The notes beneath the pieces were generated by a model that searched no databases, was not told the DNA's origin, and worked only from the letters and a program-made list of their open reading frames with translations. 64,000 bases of DNA, from NCBI RefSeq assembly GCF_002266855.1, contig NZ_NGJN01000001.1:186001-250000 (forward strand), read 5' to 3'. Positions 45,810 to 54,239 of the stretch are shown here, in pieces. Source of the stretch: Winogradskyella aurantia (lineage in GTDB: Bacteria > Bacteroidota > Bacteroidia > Flavobacteriales > Flavobacteriaceae). Numbering within the stretch: position 1 is the stretch's first letter; each line of letters opens with the position of its first letter. Made by a program: the position numbers and the translations under genes.

Positions 45810-48163
45810 TAGTGCAATTTTCCAATGGTTAGACCAATAAAAAACGTTCGTGGCATTGCTGGCCCATATACGTAATCTGAGTCGCGCATTGGACCAATAT
45901 CAAAATCGTCTTGAAAACTATTGAAGAGATTTTTTACACCTGCATTTAGGGTAACGCTAAAATCCTTGGATACATCAAAATGGGTTTCAGCATTAATATT
46001 CAAATCAAAAAACGCTTGACTCTTATTCAATTGTAAAAATCCAGAATCACTAATGACAAGGGGCACTATCATTGGTCCGGTATAGGTTCCTGTTACTGAT
46101 ATACTGTAGGTTTCATTCGGTGTCCAGTTGGTATTTAGATAACCGTAAACATCTGGATTTCTTACAAATTCTGATATTAATATATCCAATTCGTTTGGGT
46201 TTGAGCCGTCTGCTTCAAACAAGACCTGCTCCTCTTTATATGCCGAACGTTGTAAGGTTCCGCCCACCTGAAACAACCACTTTTTTGAAGGGGATACACC
46301 AAGCTCAATATTGGCACCGTATACCAACGCGCCTTCGCCATTTCGCACCTCTTCAACTATTGACCCGTTAGGAAGTTGTGCGCCTGTGCTCACCAGGGTA
46401 AAGGGATTTTCTAAATTGGTATAAAACCCTTCCAACAGAAAATTAGTCTGTGTAGTATTAAAATCTTTGGTAAAATTAAAGGACCCTGTGAACGCGTTAG
46501 AGTATTCAGCTTCTAAATCATTTGATAGAATCACAAATTGTGGTTCACCTCCGACTGATGAAATATGTAAATCTTCATTAAATGCCTGTGGCGCTCTAAA
46601 ACCTCTAGCATATCCACCTCTGAATTTTAAGTCTTCAGTAATTTGATATGCTAAAGTCATTCTGGGGTTTATAGTAGCTTGTGAAATATCTACACCACGT
46701 TCTATGTTGCCTACACGATATGTGCCATCAACGTTGATATAATCCAAACGTGAACCGATTAAAGCCGAAAACCTCCTATTGGGTTTCCATTCATATTGGG
46801 CATACACGCCCGAAGCATTTACATCTTGATCTATGAGACGATTATACCCAAGGATATTGTCTTCAGTCCGACTGACATTATGCTCCGCTCCTGCCGTAAG
46901 AATATCGCGTTTAAACTGCCTTGTAAATTGAAATCCAGTTGCTATGGCCAAATCTTTAGTAGTACCATAAGCATTTAAAGCCGTAAGGCTATCTTGCTGA
47001 GTTCTTCCCCCTCCAAGGCCACCGTAATAACTATCCCTATCCGTATATTGAACAGAACTATAAATAGAATAGTAACTAGAATTAGCCTCATTATTAAAAT
47101 CATAACTAATACCACCCATTATAGTGTTGTGCGTTAATTCTTCAGTGATATCTGTTAAATGAGGTGCTAAATCCAAACGGTCTCCTCCACGGCGATATTC
47201 ATTCAATACCGTCGCATCTACTGTGATGCGACTTCTGTCTGTCGGTTTATAATAGAACTTTGTTCCAAATGTGGTATTTCTTAATTCCACCAATTCCGTA
47301 AATCCATCATTATTGGCATCCCATTCATCTCGGTCTCTGTGGGTCCCGTAAAAGGTAGCTCCACTTCTTAAATCGTCCGACACTATTGAGGCATTAAATT
47401 TTAGAACCCTGTCAGGCGTATCTCCATCCACTAAACCCATATAACTTCCAACTTCCCAAGTATTTAGCACAGGGTCTTTGGTAATAATGTTTACTGTACC
47501 TGCGATGGCATTAGAACCAAAAAGTGCAGAACCACCACTGCGTACAATTTCCACCCTATCTATAATTTGGGCCGGAATTTGCTCTAACCCATAAACACTG
47601 TTCAACGCGCTAAATACGGCGCGACTATTAACCAATATTTGAGAGTAGCTACCATCTAGACCATTTAGTCGCACCTGAGTAAAACCGCAATTCTGACAGT
47701 TGTTCTCCACACGTACCCCAGGCGTATAATTTAAACTTTCTGAAACCACTAATGACTGGGTAGCATTAATGAGCTTTTCACCTAAAGTATTTACGATAAT
47801 TGGCGCTTCTTTCTTATTAACTCGATTTCGAGTTGCACTTACAACGACTTCATCTAACCCTAATAAATCTTCAACTAATTCAATGTTAAGGTTATTCCTG
47901 TTTTGTTTGTTTATAACAATAGTAGCATGTTTGGCTTTAAAGCCTAAGGCATCAACCGTTAATTGATAATTACCATAAGGAATATTTATGCTGAAGTTTC
48001 CATTTTGATCGGAATAGCCAAGGTAGGTCTTTTCATCGTTTTTAAATTTTAAAGATGCATAAGAAATAGGGTCGCCCTGAAAACGAACCTTTCCCTTAAC
48101 TGAGATATCCTGAGCAAATACAATGTTAATACAGAATAATGAAATGAAAATGTTTATACGCAC
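45809..48163 (-). CDS. TonB-dependent outer-membrane receptor, likely for a metal complex
   Basis: This 784-residue receptor has a signal peptide (residues 1-17) and a carboxypeptidase-like regulatory domain (about 20-100). The TonB-box region reads GLDEVVVSATRN. The plug (about 115-230) has VEIVRSGGSALFGSNAIAGTVNIIT, and a 22-strand-type barrel follows to the C-terminus. The plug carries a CxxC (Cys156, Cys159, in NNCQNCGF). It heads the receptor-thioredoxin-DtxR-ZIP operon, so a metal or metallophore substrate is likely. It ends in His rather than the common aromatic residue. Confidence 0.9.
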   Translation of the reverse strand: MRINIFISLFCINIVFAQDISVKGKVRFQGDPISYASLKFKNDEKTYLGYSDQNGNFSINIPYGNYQLTVDALGFKAKHATIVINKQNRNNLNIELVEDLLGLDEVVVSATRNRVNKKEAPIIVNTLGEKLINATQSLVVSESLNYTPGVRVENNCQNCGFTQVRLNGLDGSYSQILVNSRAVFSALNSVYGLEQIPAQIIDRVEIVRSGGSALFGSNAIAGTVNIITKDPVLNTWEVGSYMGLVDGDTPDRVLKFNASIVSDDLRSGATFYGTHRDRDEWDANNDGFTELVELRNTTFGTKFYYKPTDRSRITVDATVLNEYRRGGDRLDLAPHLTDITEELTHNTIMGGISYDFNNEANSSYYSIYSSVQYTDRDSYYGGLGGGRTQQDSLTALNAYGTTKDLAIATGFQFTRQFKRDILTAGAEHNVSRTEDNILGYNRLIDQDVNASGVYAQYEWKPNRRFSALIGSRLDYINVDGTYRVGNIERGVDISQATINPRMTLAYQITEDLKFRGGYARGFRAPQAFNEDLHISSVGGEPQFVILSNDLEAEYSNAFTGSFNFTKDFNTTQTNFLLEGFYTNLENPFTLVSTGAQLPNGSIVEEVRNGEGALVYGANIELGVSPSKKWLFQVGGTLQRSAYKEEQVLFEADGSNPNELDILISEFVRNPDVYGYLNTNWTPNETYSISVTGTYTGPMIVPLVISDSGFLQLNKSQAFFDLNINAETHFDVSKDFSVTLNAGVKNLFNSFQDDFDIGPMRDSDYVYGPAMPRTFFIGLTIGKLH

Positions 48164-48180
48164 CTTATTCTTTATTTCTG

Positions 48181-48212
48181 CAAATATAAATATATTTTTA
48201 GACTAATCTAAA
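48181..48212 (-). promoter_or_regulatory. Promoter and DtxR-like palindrome of the receptor operon
   Basis: On the minus strand a -7 element TATATTTG (48188-48181) lies 18 bases before the receptor ATG. Just upstream, at 48197-48212, is the palindrome TTTAGA-CTAA-TCTAAA. Its TTAGnnTAnnCTAA core fits the DtxR/IdeR consensus. It covers the spacer next to the -33 position, so a bound repressor would block RNA polymerase. Confidence 0.6.
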
Positions 48213-48319
48213 TTTAGTTTAATGGTCCTTAAATAGGCCTGATTAAAAAAGAAAAGGTTTTTATCAATACATGCTCGATAATGGTTATTTTTATAGCATA
48301 TTTTAAAATTTTTAAACCA

Positions 48320-48985
48320 ATGGAAAAGAATACCCTAATCATTGCCTTATTAATCGGTTTATTCCTAAGTCAAAGTTGTTCTTCCGTAAAAGTAATGGAC
48401 TCCTGGAAGAGCGATGACATTTCCACAATTAAGCAGAATAATTTTTTAGTTGTTGCTCGGACAGAAAATACCCAAGCCCGGATTGCTTTTGAGGATGAAA
48501 TTGTAAAGCAAATGACAGAAAAAGGCTATAAGGCAACTTCAAGTTTTTCAAAGTTTGCCTCATTGAAACCGAACGAGAAGCCTTCGGAGGAAAACAACAA
48601 GAAAATTGTGGAAATGCTCAAAAAAGAAGGTTTCAATGGTGTCGTTTTAACGATTCTTAAGGATTATCAAGAAGAGACAAGAGTACAAACAGACGGCGGC
48701 TACTATGCTGGCGGAACCTACTATGGATACTATCCGAGATACTACGGTGGTTTCGGTGGGTACTACTACCATCCTATGGCCTATCCAACCTTAGGTAATT
48801 ATGTTGAGCAGACCACAACAACCAGTACATCCAAACTTTATATCGTAGAAACCACGGTTTACGACCTTGAAAAAGAAGGTGAGAATCAATTAGTAGCTGT
48901 TGTCACCTCACAAATTGACAATCCTGAAAGTGCAGGAGCCACGGCTAAGGATTACGTAAAAAAAATTACTCAAAGTTTAAAGTAA
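48320..48985 (+). CDS. Predicted lipoprotein with Gly/Tyr-rich insert
   Basis: This 221-residue lipoprotein has the signal MEKNTLIIALLIGLFLSQSC. I use ATG 48320; the frame is open to 48281. The first half (MDSWKSDDISTIKQNNFLVVA) looks like a DUF4136-type fold. A Gly/Tyr-rich stretch (GGYYAGGTYYGYYPRYYGG) splits the domain. Function unknown. It ends at a perfect hairpin terminator. Confidence 0.65.
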   Translation: MEKNTLIIALLIGLFLSQSCSSVKVMDSWKSDDISTIKQNNFLVVARTENTQARIAFEDEIVKQMTEKGYKATSSFSKFASLKPNEKPSEENNKKIVEMLKKEGFNGVVLTILKDYQEETRVQTDGGYYAGGTYYGYYPRYYGGFGGYYYHPMAYPTLGNYVEQTTTTSTSKLYIVETTVYDLEKEGENQLVAVVTSQIDNPESAGATAKDYVKKITQSLK

Positions 48986-49005
48986 AAAACTCTTAATCAA
49001 AATAT

Positions 49006-49033
49006 AAAGTGATTGGTCTAGACCAATCACTTT
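49006..49033. terminator. Bidirectional terminator (28-base perfect palindrome)
   Basis: AAAGTGATTGGTCT is followed immediately by its reverse complement, then a T run (49031-49037). It lies between the convergent lipoprotein and DjlA-like genes. Confidence 0.85.
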
Positions 49034-49038
49034 TTTTA

Positions 49039-49830
49039 TTACTTAAATCCTCGTTCTCCCTGAATATGATCATAGGCCTCTTGAACTTGCCTAAATTTCT
49101 CCTCTGCACCTTCTTGATGTTCTTTACCTAAATGAACCACCCTGTCTGGGTGGTATTTTTTTGCCATTTTACGATAGGCACGTTTAACCTCATCATCAGA
49201 TACTGATTTGTCAATTTCCAAAATTTTATACGCATTATCCGTCGTATTATAAAACATGGCCTTGATGCTATCAAAGTCCTTATGGCTAATCCCTAAATAC
49301 CCGGACATGGTATAGATTTGCCTAATTTCGGTTTCTGATACCCGGCCGTCTGCCCGGGCAATCCCAAATAAAAAATGAATTAACTGAAGCCGTGATGCAT
49401 GGTCCATCATCTGTTTTATTTGCAAACAGACTTGACGCATTGAAATGTTCTGCTTACTGACGCTTTTAAAAAGCTGAAAAGCATGGTTAGCACGCTCTTT
49501 ACCATACAAAGATTTAAATTGTTGCCTTACAAAATCCAGTTCGCGCTGATCTTGCTGCCCATCTGCTTTAATTATTATTGAGGCTAATACCAGTAGACTC
49601 ACCTCAAAATCACCAGATTGGGTTTGTGGTCTTTGTTTTGCGTTTTGGTATCTCGGTCTATTTACATACGGATTTCGCCTATTCCTTTTACCTCGTCTAT
49701 CCTCTATTAAAGGCCTATCTGAATCACCGATATTATCCACAAGACTACCTAAGGCTAAACCAATTATTGCACCAATAGGCCCTCCAAAAGACCAACCTAT
49801 AGCTCCACCAATCCATTTTGCAAAATTCAT
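49039..49830 (-). CDS. TerB/DnaJ-domain co-chaperone (DjlA-like)
   Basis: This 263-residue protein has a glycine-rich N-terminal membrane segment ([23 protein letters not shown]) and a TerB-like helical domain (about 75-180; [19 protein letters not shown]). The C-terminal J domain ([20 protein letters not shown]) carries the HPD motif in KKYHPDRV. It would stimulate DnaK at the membrane. A short basic linker ([11 protein letters not shown]) precedes the TerB part. Confidence 0.9.
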   Translation of the reverse strand: MNFAKWIGGAIGWSFGGPIGAIIGLALGSLVDNIGDSDRPLIEDRRGKRNRRNPYVNRPRYQNAKQRPQTQSGDFEVSLLVLASIIIKADGQQDQRELDFVRQQFKSLYGKERANHAFQLFKSVSKQNISMRQVCLQIKQMMDHASRLQLIHFLFGIARADGRVSETEIRQIYTMSGYLGISHKDFDSIKAMFYNTTDNAYKILEIDKSVSDDEVKRAYRKMAKKYHPDRVVHLGKEHQEGAEEKFRQVQEAYDHIQGERGFK

Positions 49831-49946
49831 TTCATTATAGTTTTTATAAATGCATAAATATACTATTTGTTAGTGTATCGTATAAGGCAATTGTTACACA
49901 ATTGGTATCTTTGTGTTTTGGAAGTTATAATTAAAAAAGAATAAAT

Positions 49947-50357
49947 ATGTATCCACCTGAATTAGTAAAACCAATGCGAGAAGATTTAACGAATGTTGGT
50001 TTTGAAGAATTGCATACTGCCGAAGCTGTTGATAAGGCAATAGAGAAGGAAGGCACAACGCTAGTTGTTGTAAATTCTGTATGTGGTTGTGCAGCTGCAA
50101 ACGCCAGACCCGGCGCTAGGATGAGCCTACAAAACACCAAGCGACCTGATAATTTAGTTACAGTATTTGCAGGTGTAGACAGAGAAGCTACAGATAAGGC
50201 GAGATCCTATATGGTGCCTTTTCCTCCTAGTTCTCCGAGTATGGCCTTATTTAAAGACGGGGAATTAGTGCATATGCTAGAGCGTCATCACATAGAAGGT
50301 CGACCAGCAGAACTCATTGCTGAAAATCTGATGGATGCCTACAATGAGCATTGCTAA
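49947..50357 (+). CDS. BrxA/BrxB-family bacilliredoxin
   Basis: This 136-residue thioredoxin-fold protein has the CGC active site (Cys46, Cys48 in VCGCAAANARPGA), the mark of bacilliredoxins that remove bacillithiol from proteins. The family start MYPPELVKPMREDL and a terminal DAYNEHC are intact. A TATCTTTG at 49906-49913 may be its -7 element. A hairpin terminator follows. Confidence 0.9.
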   Translation: MYPPELVKPMREDLTNVGFEELHTAEAVDKAIEKEGTTLVVVNSVCGCAAANARPGARMSLQNTKRPDNLVTVFAGVDREATDKARSYMVPFPPSSPSMALFKDGELVHMLERHHIEGRPAELIAENLMDAYNEHC

Positions 50358-50382
50358 ATCGCATTGAATTAGTTTTATCAAG

Positions 50383-50412
50383 ACCACGATTTTCATCGTG
50401 GTTTTTTATTTT
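50383..50412 (+). terminator. Terminator after the bacilliredoxin gene
   Basis: The stem ACCACGA (50383-50389) with TCGTGGT (50396-50402) and a 6-base loop is followed by TTTTTATTTTT. The acyltransferase gene starts 7 bases later. Confidence 0.8.
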
Positions 50413-50418
50413 TACCAT

Positions 50419-51156
50419 ATGCGAAAGATTATTGCCTATCCATTAACCGTACTATATTTTATTTGCTTTGGCACTACCTTGGTTGTTTTTCATCCAATTC
50501 AATGGTTTTGCTTTAATGTATTTGGTTACAAAGCCCATAAAATATCTGTAGATTATTTGCAGTTTTTTTTAATGCGCTGTTTAAATGTGTTAGGAACACG
50601 TTTTACATTTAGCAATCCTCACAACATCACACGAGAAAGACCATTGATTATTGTATCCAATCATCAAAGTATGTACGATATTTCCCCGATTATGTGGTAT
50701 ATGCGACAGCACCATATAAAATTTGTAAGTAAGAAAGAGTTAGGAAAGGGCATACCCAGTGTATCCTATAATTTACGCCATGGTGGCTCAGTTTTAATTG
50801 ACCGCAAAAACCCACGACAGGCCTTACCGGATATGATGAAGTTTGGTGCTTATATTGAAAAAACCAATCGTGCAGCTGTTATTTTCCCAGAGGGCACAAG
50901 AAGCAAAGATGGGAGGCCAAGACCATTTAAGACGAAAGGTTTAGAGATTTTAATAAAAAAAATACCGTCCGCCTTAATTGTTCCAATTACTGTAAATAAT
51001 TCATGGAAAATGCTGCGATATGGAAAGTTTCCAATGGGTATTGGGAATCATATAAAATTTATAGTGCATAAGCCTTTAGAAATGGGTAACTTTACTGATA
51101 AACAACAATTAATTGAAGAGGTTGAAAAAACAATTGTTGATGCCATTGAAAATTAA
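50419..51156 (+). CDS. 1-acylglycerol-3-phosphate acyltransferase (PlsC-like)
   Basis: This 245-residue membrane acyltransferase has the NHQSMYD (Hx4D) and FPEGTRSKDGRPRPFK motifs of the PlsC family. The N-terminal hydrophobic helix is about residues 5-25. It transfers an acyl chain to lysophosphatidate in phospholipid synthesis. I use ATG 50419, just after the terminator; an upstream start would lie inside the T tract. The next gene, an acyl-ACP desaturase, follows by 20 bases and fits a lipid operon. Confidence 0.88.
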   Translation: MRKIIAYPLTVLYFICFGTTLVVFHPIQWFCFNVFGYKAHKISVDYLQFFLMRCLNVLGTRFTFSNPHNITRERPLIIVSNHQSMYDISPIMWYMRQHHIKFVSKKELGKGIPSVSYNLRHGGSVLIDRKNPRQALPDMMKFGAYIEKTNRAAVIFPEGTRSKDGRPRPFKTKGLEILIKKIPSALIVPITVNNSWKMLRYGKFPMGIGNHIKFIVHKPLEMGNFTDKQQLIEEVEKTIVDAIEN

Positions 51157-51176
51157 TTGCTCAAATCCCTTGAAAA

Positions 51177-52157
51177 ATGTCCTTGAAAAACGTGCGATTA
51201 GAAGTTATGAATCATCTTGAAAAGGATGTGGAAAGCTTGATACAAAAATACTTAATCCCTGTAGATACAATTTGGCAACCTTCAGATTTTCTTCCAGATT
51301 CCGAGACTGATAAATTTTATGAAGAGGTTAAAGAGATTAGAGCTTTGGCTAAAGAGATGCCTTACGATTTTTGGGTAGTATTAGTTGGCGATATGATTAC
51401 AGAGGAGGCCTTACCAACCTATGAATCCTGGCTCATGGATGTGGAAGGCGTTGGCCAAGTTGAACGAAATAGCTGGTCTAAATGGGTAAGACATTGGACG
51501 GCTGAAGAAAATCGTCACGGCGATGTTCTTAATAAGTATTTGTACTTGTCTGGTCGTGTAAATATGCGCGAAATTGAAAAAACGACCCAATACCTTATTG
51601 CGGATGGCTTCGATATTGGTACGGACCGCGATCCATATAAAAATTTTGTATATACAAGCTTTCAGGAACTAGCCACCTATATTTCCCATAACCGCGTAGC
51701 TAAGCTTGCCAAAGAAAAGGGTAATAAACAACTGGCAAAAATGTGTAAAATAATTTCTGGCGATGAGATGCGTCATCATAAGGCTTATGCGGAATTTGTA
51801 GAGCGTATTTTCGCAGTGGATCCTAGCCAAATGATGATGGCTTTTCACTATATGATGAAACAAAAAATAACTATGCCTGCACATTTTCTGAGAGAATCAG
51901 GTGATAAAATAAGCAGCGCTTTTGAAGAATTTTCAAATACTGCCCAACGCATTGGTGTTTATACGTCTGCCGATTATGTTTCTATTTTGCAGAATCTCAT
52001 TAATCGCTGGGACATAGGAAATATAACTGACCTTTCCGATGAGGCAGAAAAAGCAAGAGATTACCTTATGAAACTTCCCGATCGTATGCTTCGATTAGCA
52101 GACCGTATGAAAATTCCAGAAAATTCATTTCAATTTAAATGGGTAGAGCCCGCCTAA
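51177..52157 (+). CDS. Acyl-ACP desaturase (soluble di-iron)
   Basis: This 326-residue ferritin-like desaturase introduces a double bond into acyl-ACP. The two di-iron motifs are EENRHGD and DEMRHHKAYAEF (ExxRH). The start reads LRLEVMNHLEKDV-like (MSLKNVRLEVMNHLEKDV). It sits between the PlsC and HD-domain genes with short spacers, so the unsaturated acyl product and the acyltransferase may act together on membrane fluidity. Confidence 0.9.
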   Translation: MSLKNVRLEVMNHLEKDVESLIQKYLIPVDTIWQPSDFLPDSETDKFYEEVKEIRALAKEMPYDFWVVLVGDMITEEALPTYESWLMDVEGVGQVERNSWSKWVRHWTAEENRHGDVLNKYLYLSGRVNMREIEKTTQYLIADGFDIGTDRDPYKNFVYTSFQELATYISHNRVAKLAKEKGNKQLAKMCKIISGDEMRHHKAYAEFVERIFAVDPSQMMMAFHYMMKQKITMPAHFLRESGDKISSAFEEFSNTAQRIGVYTSADYVSILQNLINRWDIGNITDLSDEAEKARDYLMKLPDRMLRLADRMKIPENSFQFKWVEPA

Positions 52158-52167
52158 TTTATTCTCA

Positions 52168-52824
52168 ATGCAAGCAAATTCTATTATAGATGTCACTAAA
52201 TCTTTTGTGCAGTCTATCCTAAGAAATGCTGAAGGTGGTCATGATTGGTTTCATACCTCACGTGTTTATCGAAATGCCTTGCATATTTCAGAACATGAAG
52301 AGGTTAATGAATTGGTAGTAGCCTTAGCTGCATTGCTTCACGATATTGCAGACTCAAAATTTCACAATGGTGATGAACGTATTGGACCGAGACTAGCACG
52401 TGAATTTCTGCTGAAAAATAATGTAGATAGCGAAGTTATTGAACACGTCTCAAAAATTATTGAAAACATGTCTTTTAAAAATTCAATCGACGGGAGCTCT
52501 TCATTTTCCTCAATAGAATTGAAAGTTGTACAAGATGCTGATCGCTTGGATGCTATTGGTGCTATTGGAATAGCTCGATGCTTTAATTATGGTGGTTTTA
52601 AAAACAGGTCGATATATAATCCAGAGATAGAACCCAACCTTACTATGACCAAAGCTGAATATAAAGCAGCTAAGGGGCCGACAATTAATCACTTTTATGA
52701 AAAATTGTTGCTGCTAAAAGATATGATGAACACTAAAACCGGTCGTAGAATAGCTCATGAACGCCATGAATTCATGCTTCAATTTCTTAAGCAATTCTAT
52801 GCCGAGTGGAATGGCAATAAATGA
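52168..52824 (+). CDS. HD-domain phosphohydrolase (YedJ-like)
   Basis: This 218-residue HD-superfamily protein has an early His (GGHDWFHTSRVYRNAL), the HD pair in LLHDIADSKFHNGDE, and a distal Asp in VVQDADRLDAIGAIGIAR. The substrate is unknown (nucleotide or phosphomonoester). It follows the desaturase by 10 bases on the same strand. Confidence 0.87.
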   Translation: MQANSIIDVTKSFVQSILRNAEGGHDWFHTSRVYRNALHISEHEEVNELVVALAALLHDIADSKFHNGDERIGPRLAREFLLKNNVDSEVIEHVSKIIENMSFKNSIDGSSSFSSIELKVVQDADRLDAIGAIGIARCFNYGGFKNRSIYNPEIEPNLTMTKAEYKAAKGPTINHFYEKLLLLKDMMNTKTGRRIAHERHEFMLQFLKQFYAEWNGNK

Positions 52825-52825
52825 A

Positions 52826-52999
52826 TTAACTTTCTTTGGCTACTTCCAGTGCGGTTAATTTATACTCTATCTTGGCCATTTCCTCACCGAAATAAATCAA
52901 CTCATCAGGTGTTAAGTCTTTTCTAGAGTTGACCGTTTTAAGAATTTCTTCGCCTTGTTTTGTGTAGTAGCTAATAGCCGTTCCTATTTTATCCTTCAT
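52826..52999 (-). CDS. Conserved-looking small protein, 57 residues
   Basis: The ATG is at 52999 and the stop at 52828-52826. The translation MKDKIGTAISYYTKQGEEIL continues as a helical, acidic protein ending LEVAKES, with EEMAKIEYKLTALE as a likely second helix. It lies between the convergent HD gene (1 base away) and the AraC gene upstream on the same strand (19 bases). The codon use looks coding and the composition is balanced. No function is known to me. Confidence 0.6.
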   Translation of the reverse strand: MKDKIGTAISYYTKQGEEILKTVNSRKDLTPDELIYFGEEMAKIEYKLTALEVAKES

Positions 53000-53018
53000 A
53001 ATACATTGCTATTAAAAT

Positions 53019-53891
53019 TTATTGTACCATCATTTTTAATTCACTTCTATACTTAGAGGCACTCTTACCGGTAATTTCTTTAAAGATTTTATTGAAGTGT
53101 GAAAAATTATTGAATCCACACTCATAACTAATATCTGTAATACTCATTTGACTTTCAGACAATAATTTAGTTGCATGAACCACGCGATATTCATTTACGA
53201 GTTTTGTAAATGTTTTTCCTGTTACTTTTTTAAAGTAACGACAAAATGCAGGTACGGTCATACTGACTACATCGGCAATTTCGTCTAAACTAATGTGGTT
53301 TTGAAAATTTGCATTAACATGCTTAAATATCTTATCTACCTTCGCACTGTCTTGTGGTTCTGCTTCAAAAGTAAAACTGTCAGCATTTAATACGGTATAG
53401 TCTTTGGCCTTTGCCAAAGCATGTAATACTTCTAGCAATACCAATATTTTTTTAAAACCTTCCTTTTGATTGAGTTTCTCAATCTTAGGGCCTATTTTCT
53501 GCTTTGTTTTTACACCAAATAATATCCCATTTTTAGCACGCTCGAATAAGTTATTGATGAGTTCCATTTCTGGTACCTTAAAAAAATGTTCTCCCAAAAA
53601 TTCTGGTCTAAATTGAACGATAGTTTCAGAGCCATTAATGGTTAAGCGGTCCGTAAAGCCATTATGGGGAAGGTTGGAGCCTATAAGAAGCAACATACTG
53701 TTATTGAAATAAGACAAATGATTGCCTATATGCCGTTTGCCTCTGCCTTTATTAACATAGACCAACTCAATTTCTGGGTGAAAATGCCAAAACGGTTTTT
53801 TCTCACCGACATAAGCCTCATTTTTAATGACGCGCATTGAGCTGCCAAACTCATTACTGATTTTTTCTAATGTCGGTTTTCTTGTACTCAT
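53019..53891 (-). CDS. AraC-family transcriptional regulator with cupin sensor
   Basis: This 290-residue regulator has an N-terminal cupin (FWHFHPEIELVYVNKGRGKRHIG) and a C-terminal pair of helix-turn-helices (about 190-290; SLDEIADVVSMTVPAFCRYFKK and SITDISYECGFNNFSHFNKIFKE). It probably senses a small molecule, often a sugar in this subfamily. The next minus-strand genes upstream are the FG-GAP and haloperoxidase pair, but they are over 300 bases away. A regulatory link is a guess. Confidence 0.9.
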   Translation of the reverse strand: MSTRKPTLEKISNEFGSSMRVIKNEAYVGEKKPFWHFHPEIELVYVNKGRGKRHIGNHLSYFNNSMLLLIGSNLPHNGFTDRLTINGSETIVQFRPEFLGEHFFKVPEMELINNLFERAKNGILFGVKTKQKIGPKIEKLNQKEGFKKILVLLEVLHALAKAKDYTVLNADSFTFEAEPQDSAKVDKIFKHVNANFQNHISLDEIADVVSMTVPAFCRYFKKVTGKTFTKLVNEYRVVHATKLLSESQMSITDISYECGFNNFSHFNKIFKEITGKSASKYRSELKMMVQ

Positions 53892-54219
53892 AGCTTAACA
53901 ACTTATACAAAGTTAGACCTAATGTAATTTTAAAATCTATAGGAAATTACCTTAAATATGTCTTAAATTAACCCTTTTATTGTGTTTGAATAAAAATACG
54001 GTTAATATATTACACAAATATGGCAATTTTGTTCTATTAATTATACGAGTGATACGCTAACTTTGGATTGTTAATTTGAAAGAGACAGATTAACATCTCT
54101 AATTTTAAGGGTAGACTACTTATAATTTTCACTTCAAATATCATGAAATAGTCTTTCTTAAAAGTAGAACTTTAATATTGTTGTTTATATATTAGTTTTT
54201 ATTTAGTAGAGAAAGTGGG
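53892..54219. other. 328-base gap between the AraC and FG-GAP genes
   Basis: There is no reading frame of note. It should hold the AraC promoter (minus strand). On the plus strand a TAACTTTG (54058-54065), like a -7 element, is followed about 150 bases later by the hairpin and T run at 54212-54239. This leaves room for a short non-coding transcript, but no proper -33 element is seen. Confidence 0.35.
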
Positions 54220-54239
54220 TCACTTGGCCCACTTTTTTT
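54212..54239. terminator. Terminator hairpin overlapping the FG-GAP stop codon
   Basis: GTGGG (54215-54219) pairs with CCCAC (54228-54232). The T tract is strong for plus-strand transcription (54233-54239) and weak for the minus-strand gene whose TGA lies in the loop (54220-54222). Confidence 0.55.

Noticed and set aside
48281-48319. N-terminal extension of the Gly/Tyr-rich lipoprotein
   Set aside because: It would place 13 residues before the lipoprotein signal; the ATG at 48320 gives a normal signal peptide.
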